Source: Pyrinomonadaceae bacterium | GTDB taxonomy: Bacteria; Acidobacteriota; Blastocatellia; Pyrinomonadales; Pyrinomonadaceae | DNA length: 45,627 nt | Direction: 5' to 3' | Assembly (NCBI GenBank): GCA_022843305.1 | Contig: JALHNX010000020.1 | Coordinates: 1 to 45,627, forward strand | Shown: positions 43,441-45,627 of the stretch, one piece after another | Numbering within the stretch: the first letter of the stretch is position 1 | Layout of the letters: each line of letters begins with the position of its first letter | Notes under the pieces: generated by a model | What the model was told of the DNA's origin: nothing | Seen by the model: the letters and a program-made list of their open reading frames with translations, nothing else | Database searches by the model: none | Translations under genes and position numbers: made by a program

Positions 43441-45627
43441 ACCCCGAAGAACCGCTGTTGACCGTAATGGAAACATCATCAGAGGTTGTCAGTGCGCCGT
43501 CATTCGCCGTTAATCGCAGAATATATGTTCCCGCTTGACTGAAACTTGCCGTCGTGTTTAACGCATTCGCATCGCCGAAACTGACCGTTCCCACGCCGCT
43601 CACCTTGCTCCACGTCGTAGTTAAAGTCGTTGGTGTCGGCAATCCGTCGTCCGTCGCCGTTCCGCTCAATGAAACAGTATTCGGCAAAGTTATCGTTTGA
43701 TCACTGCCCGCATTCACGATCGGCACTTGATTGGTCGGCGCACCAGCACCCGTTGTCAATGTCGCCGCCTGTAAGGTCGCGTTGCTCCATTGATTGACTA
43801 CCGAATTGACCGTCCAGCGAACCGTCAAAGTTTGTCCGGCTGATGCCGCTTGATAATTCAATGTGTAAACCGCGTTCGAGGTTGCCGACGAATTCGACAC
43901 CGATGTGTCAACAAAAACAGGTGCGCTCGAATCGCTCAAACTTGCCTCTAATCTGCCGCCTGCCGACCAGACTCCGACATAGAGTTTCAAGGTTCGTTGG
44001 GTCGTGTCCGCCGGAACCGTGATCTGATAACCGTTGCCGACTCCTTTGACCCATAACCCGCCCGTCGTCGAAGTGTTTCCGGTCGGTGTGCCGTCTGTCC
44101 AGTTGTATGTAATAGTTCCGCCAAAATGGAGAATCGTGCCGCCGCCGAGCGGAGTAAAATTACTGATCTGCTGAGAAACGCCGCTTTTGCGGTTGAATCC
44201 GGTTTCGCCGTTCAAACCCCAGTGCGTCCAATCAGAAGTTCCTTCCGCTGATAGATCGACGCTCGATGGCGAACCGAATTGAGCACCCGACAAAAATCCG
44301 GCTGCGTTACTGCCGCTGTTGACCGTGACGGAAACATCATCAGAGGTTGTCAGTGCGCCGTCATTCGCCGTTAATCGCAGAATATATGTTCCCGCTTGAC
44401 TGAAACTTGCCGTCGTATTTAACGCATTCGCATCGCCGAAACTGACCGTTCCCACGCCGCTCACCTTGCTCCACGTCGTAGTTAAAGTCGTTGGTGTCGG
44501 CAATCCGTCGTCCGTCGCCGTTCCGCTCAATGAAACAGTATTCGGCAAAGTTATCGTTTGATCACTGCCCGCATTCACGATCGGCACTTGATTGGTCGGC
44601 GCACCAGCACCCGTTGTCAATGTCGCCGCCTGTAAGGTCGCGTTGCTCCATTGATTGACTACCGAATTGACCGTCCAGCGAACCGTCAAAGTTTGTCCGG
44701 CTGATGCCGCTTGATAATTCAATGTGTAAACCGCGTTCGAGGTTGCCGACGAATTCGACACCGATGTGTCAACAAAAACAGGTGCGCTCGAATCGCTCAA
44801 ACTTGCCTCTAATCTGCCGCCTGCCGACCAGACTCCGACATAGAGTTTCAAGGTTCGTTGGGTCGTGTCCGCCGGAACCGTGATCTGATAACCGTTGCCG
44901 ACTCCTTTGACCCATAACCCGCCCGTCGTCGAAGTGTTTCCGGTCGGTGTGCCGTCTGTCCAGTTGTATGTAATAGTTCCGCCAAAATGGAGAATCGTGC
45001 CGCCGCCGAGCGGAGTAAAATTACTGATCTGCTGAGAAACGCCGCTTTTGCGGTTGAATCCGGTTTCGCCGTTCAAACCCCAGTGCGTCCAATCAGAAGT
45101 TCCTTCCGCTGATAAATCAACGCTCGATGGCGATGCCGTTTGTGTTCCGCCTAAAATGCCGCTTCCGGCGTTGTTGACAGTGATGGAAATATCATCGGTG
45201 GCTGCCAATGCGCTGTCAGAAACAGTGAGCCGTAAAATATAAACTCCTGACTGGCTGAAAGTCGCTGTTGTATTTAGTATGCTCGCGTTTCCAAACGTCA
45301 CCGTTCCCGCGCCGCTCACTTTGCTCCAAACGGTCGTTAATGATGACGGCGGATTCGGTAAGCCGTCATCCGTTGCCGCGCCGCTCAAAGTTGCACTTGA
45401 GGGTAATGTTATCGTTTGATCGCTTCCGCCATTCACGATCGGTGCTTGATTGGTCGGCGCACCGCCGCCCGCCGTCAGTGTCGCCGCCTGCAAGGTCGCG
45501 TTGCTCCACGCATTAAATGTTGTGTTGACCGTCCATTTGACGGTCAGCGTTTGTCCGGCTGATGCCGCCTGATAATTCAATGTGTAAACTCCGTTACTGG
45601 TGGCTGAGCTATTAACCAGTGACGTAT
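42272..45627 (-). CDS. Giant repeat-rich surface protein, 5' end beyond the window
   Basis: At least 1118 residues; the frame stays open to the right edge and resembles internal repeat sequence there, so the start is outside. From the edge inwards there are modules of about 287 residues, each with an uncharacterised beta-rich domain ([17 protein letters not shown], later Y-V-G-V-W-S-A-G-G) and a PKD/Ig-like domain ([10 protein letters not shown], later Y-I-L-R-L-T). Two modules are almost identical. The C-terminal 390 residues are seven 55-residue repeats (D-x-x-[11 protein letters not shown]-x-Q-R-F-N-A-A-G), predicting a seven-bladed propeller. No C-terminal anchor or sorting signal follows. 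Probably an exported adhesin or matrix protein. Confidence 0.85.
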   Translation of the reverse strand, partial: TSLVNSSATSNGVYTLNYQAASAGQTLTVKWTVNTTFNAWSNATLQAATLTAGGGAPTNQAPIVNGGSDQTITLPSSATLSGAATDDGLPNPPSSLTTVWSKVSGAGTVTFGNASILNTTATFSQSGVYILRLTVSDSALAATDDISITVNNAGSGILGGTQTASPSSVDLSAEGTSDWTHWGLNGETGFNRKSGVSQQISNFTPLGGGTILHFGGTITYNWTDGTPTGNTSTTGGLWVKGVGNGYQITVPADTTQRTLKLYVGVWSAGGRLEASLSDSSAPVFVDTSVSNSSATSNAVYTLNYQAASAGQTLTVRWTVNSVVNQWSNATLQAATLTTGAGAPTNQVPIVNAGSDQTITLPNTVSLSGTATDDGLPTPTTLTTTWSKVSGVGTVSFGDANALNTTASFSQAGTYILRLTANDGALTTSDDVSVTVNSGSNAAGFLSGAQFGSPSSVDLSAEGTSDWTHWGLNGETGFNRKSGVSQQISNFTPLGGGTILHFGGTITYNWTDGTPTGNTSTTGGLWVKGVGNGYQITVPADTTQRTLKLYVGVWSAGGRLEASLSDSSAPVFVDTSVSNSSATSNAVYTLNYQAASAGQTLTVRWTVNSVVNQWSNATLQAATLTTGAGAPTNQVPIVNAGSDQTITLPNTVSLSGTATDDGLPTPTTLTTTWSKVSGVGTVSFGDANALNTTASFSQAGTYILRLTANDGALTTSDDVSITVNSGSSGSSSEFQISPSANYPQFVSQIATDPNGNFVVVWQSNVENGNAWDIFARRYNAAGIAQGNAFKVNTFTANNQFVPRVAMDSGGNFTIVWESQGQDGDSYGIYCKRYNSSGVVLGSEFRVNSTTVNSQHDPTIAMTPDGDFVVAWVSDEQDGSLQGVYAQRFNAAGAAQGGEFQVNTYTTDTQRRPNAVIDANGNFVIIWDSIGQDGSGKGIYAQRFNAAGAAQGVEFRVNTFTANEQSENWAAMDANGNFVVVWGSDGQDGDGFGIYGQRFNAAGAAQGAEFRINTYTVSSQRFPMVSMDSNGNFVVVWDSVGQDGSDKGAFGQRFNAAGVAQGGEFQANTYINNDQSHPVVSVAPNGSFIVAWISFAQDGGFESIFGKRYDSSGNPLNTP
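43452..44272. repeat. Tandem repeat unit A in the surface protein gene
   Basis: 821 bp, repeated 861 bp further on (44313-45133) with only about five differences seen by eye. The 40-bp linkers between units differ. It encodes one PKD-like and one beta-rich domain. Confidence 0.92.
44313..45133. repeat. Tandem repeat unit B in the surface protein gene
   Basis: Near-identical partner of 43452-44272. A third, clearly diverged unit starts at about 45174 and runs off the window. Confidence 0.92.

Noticed and set aside
43452..45627. CRISPR-like or mobile repeat array
   Set aside because: The repeats are in-frame coding modules of a surface protein with no short spacers.

Overview
The window is one long stretch of a cell-surface polysaccharide locus from a Gram-negative-type bacterium of moderate GC content. 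The gene style (RCC1-propeller secreted protein, long O-antigen-ligase fusion, mosaic of GT families, REP-like repeats between genes) fits Acidobacteriota, perhaps Blastocatellia. That assignment is inference from style; no rRNA or other marker gene is present. No tRNA, CRISPR array or complete transposon was seen.

Layout. (a) 2-8591, plus strand: CapK-like AMP ligase (cut by the left edge), AsnB-type amidotransferase, degenerate PMI-type cupin, two glycosyltransferases (GT2 and exostosin/GT47) and a Wzy/ligase-TPR-jelly-roll fusion. (b) 8589-8721: a small structured repeat whose two ends supply the TAG stop codons of the convergent genes on either side. (c) 8719-13066: a membrane UDP-HexNAc 4,6-dehydratase (minus), then a DegT aminotransferase and a PglC-like phosphoglycosyltransferase (plus). 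Together these resemble the start of a bacillosamine-type initiating-sugar pathway. (d) 13071-16547: a bidirectional terminator, an RCC1 propeller protein and a sigma54-dependent response regulator, both minus. (e) 16548-17474: a 927-bp gene-free region holding three hairpins or palindromes. (f) 17475-41064, plus strand, 23.6 kb: a Wzt-like ABC ATPase, two paralogous small membrane proteins flanking a UGM-like flavoprotein, six glycosyltransferases (four GT2/GT4 types, a processive GT2 and a GT-C), a polysaccharide deacetylase, a radical SAM protein, an acylation module, PgpA, an alpha/beta hydrolase and a polytopic protein. (g) 41244-45627, minus: a UbiA-family prenyltransferase and the 3' part of a giant repeat-rich surface protein.

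The most interesting part is 31443-37247, seven tightly packed genes: FkbH-like enzyme, acyl carrier protein, SGNH/DltD-like protein, a 45-residue membrane microprotein, MBOAT, MaoC dehydratase and SDR. The microprotein ends in I-V-Y-Q-G-F, which matches the pattern of the C-terminal acyl-carrying tyrosine motif of DltX. The set looks like a Dlt-type polymer acylation machine supplied by an FkbH-loaded ACP. The predicted acyl group is glyceryl or, after dehydratase and reductase steps, lactyl or another hydroxyacyl. The protein families are read directly from sequence; the chemistry is inference.

How the genes work together (inference): an amino-dideoxy sugar is made and placed on the lipid carrier, glycosyltransferases extend it, Wzy and/or an ABC system polymerise or export it, and deacetylase and acyl-transfer enzymes decorate it. 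The orphan sigma54 regulator and the leader elements upstream of 17475 are candidates for its control. No Wzx, Wzm, Wza or Wzc was seen, so the locus probably extends beyond the window or relies on genes elsewhere.
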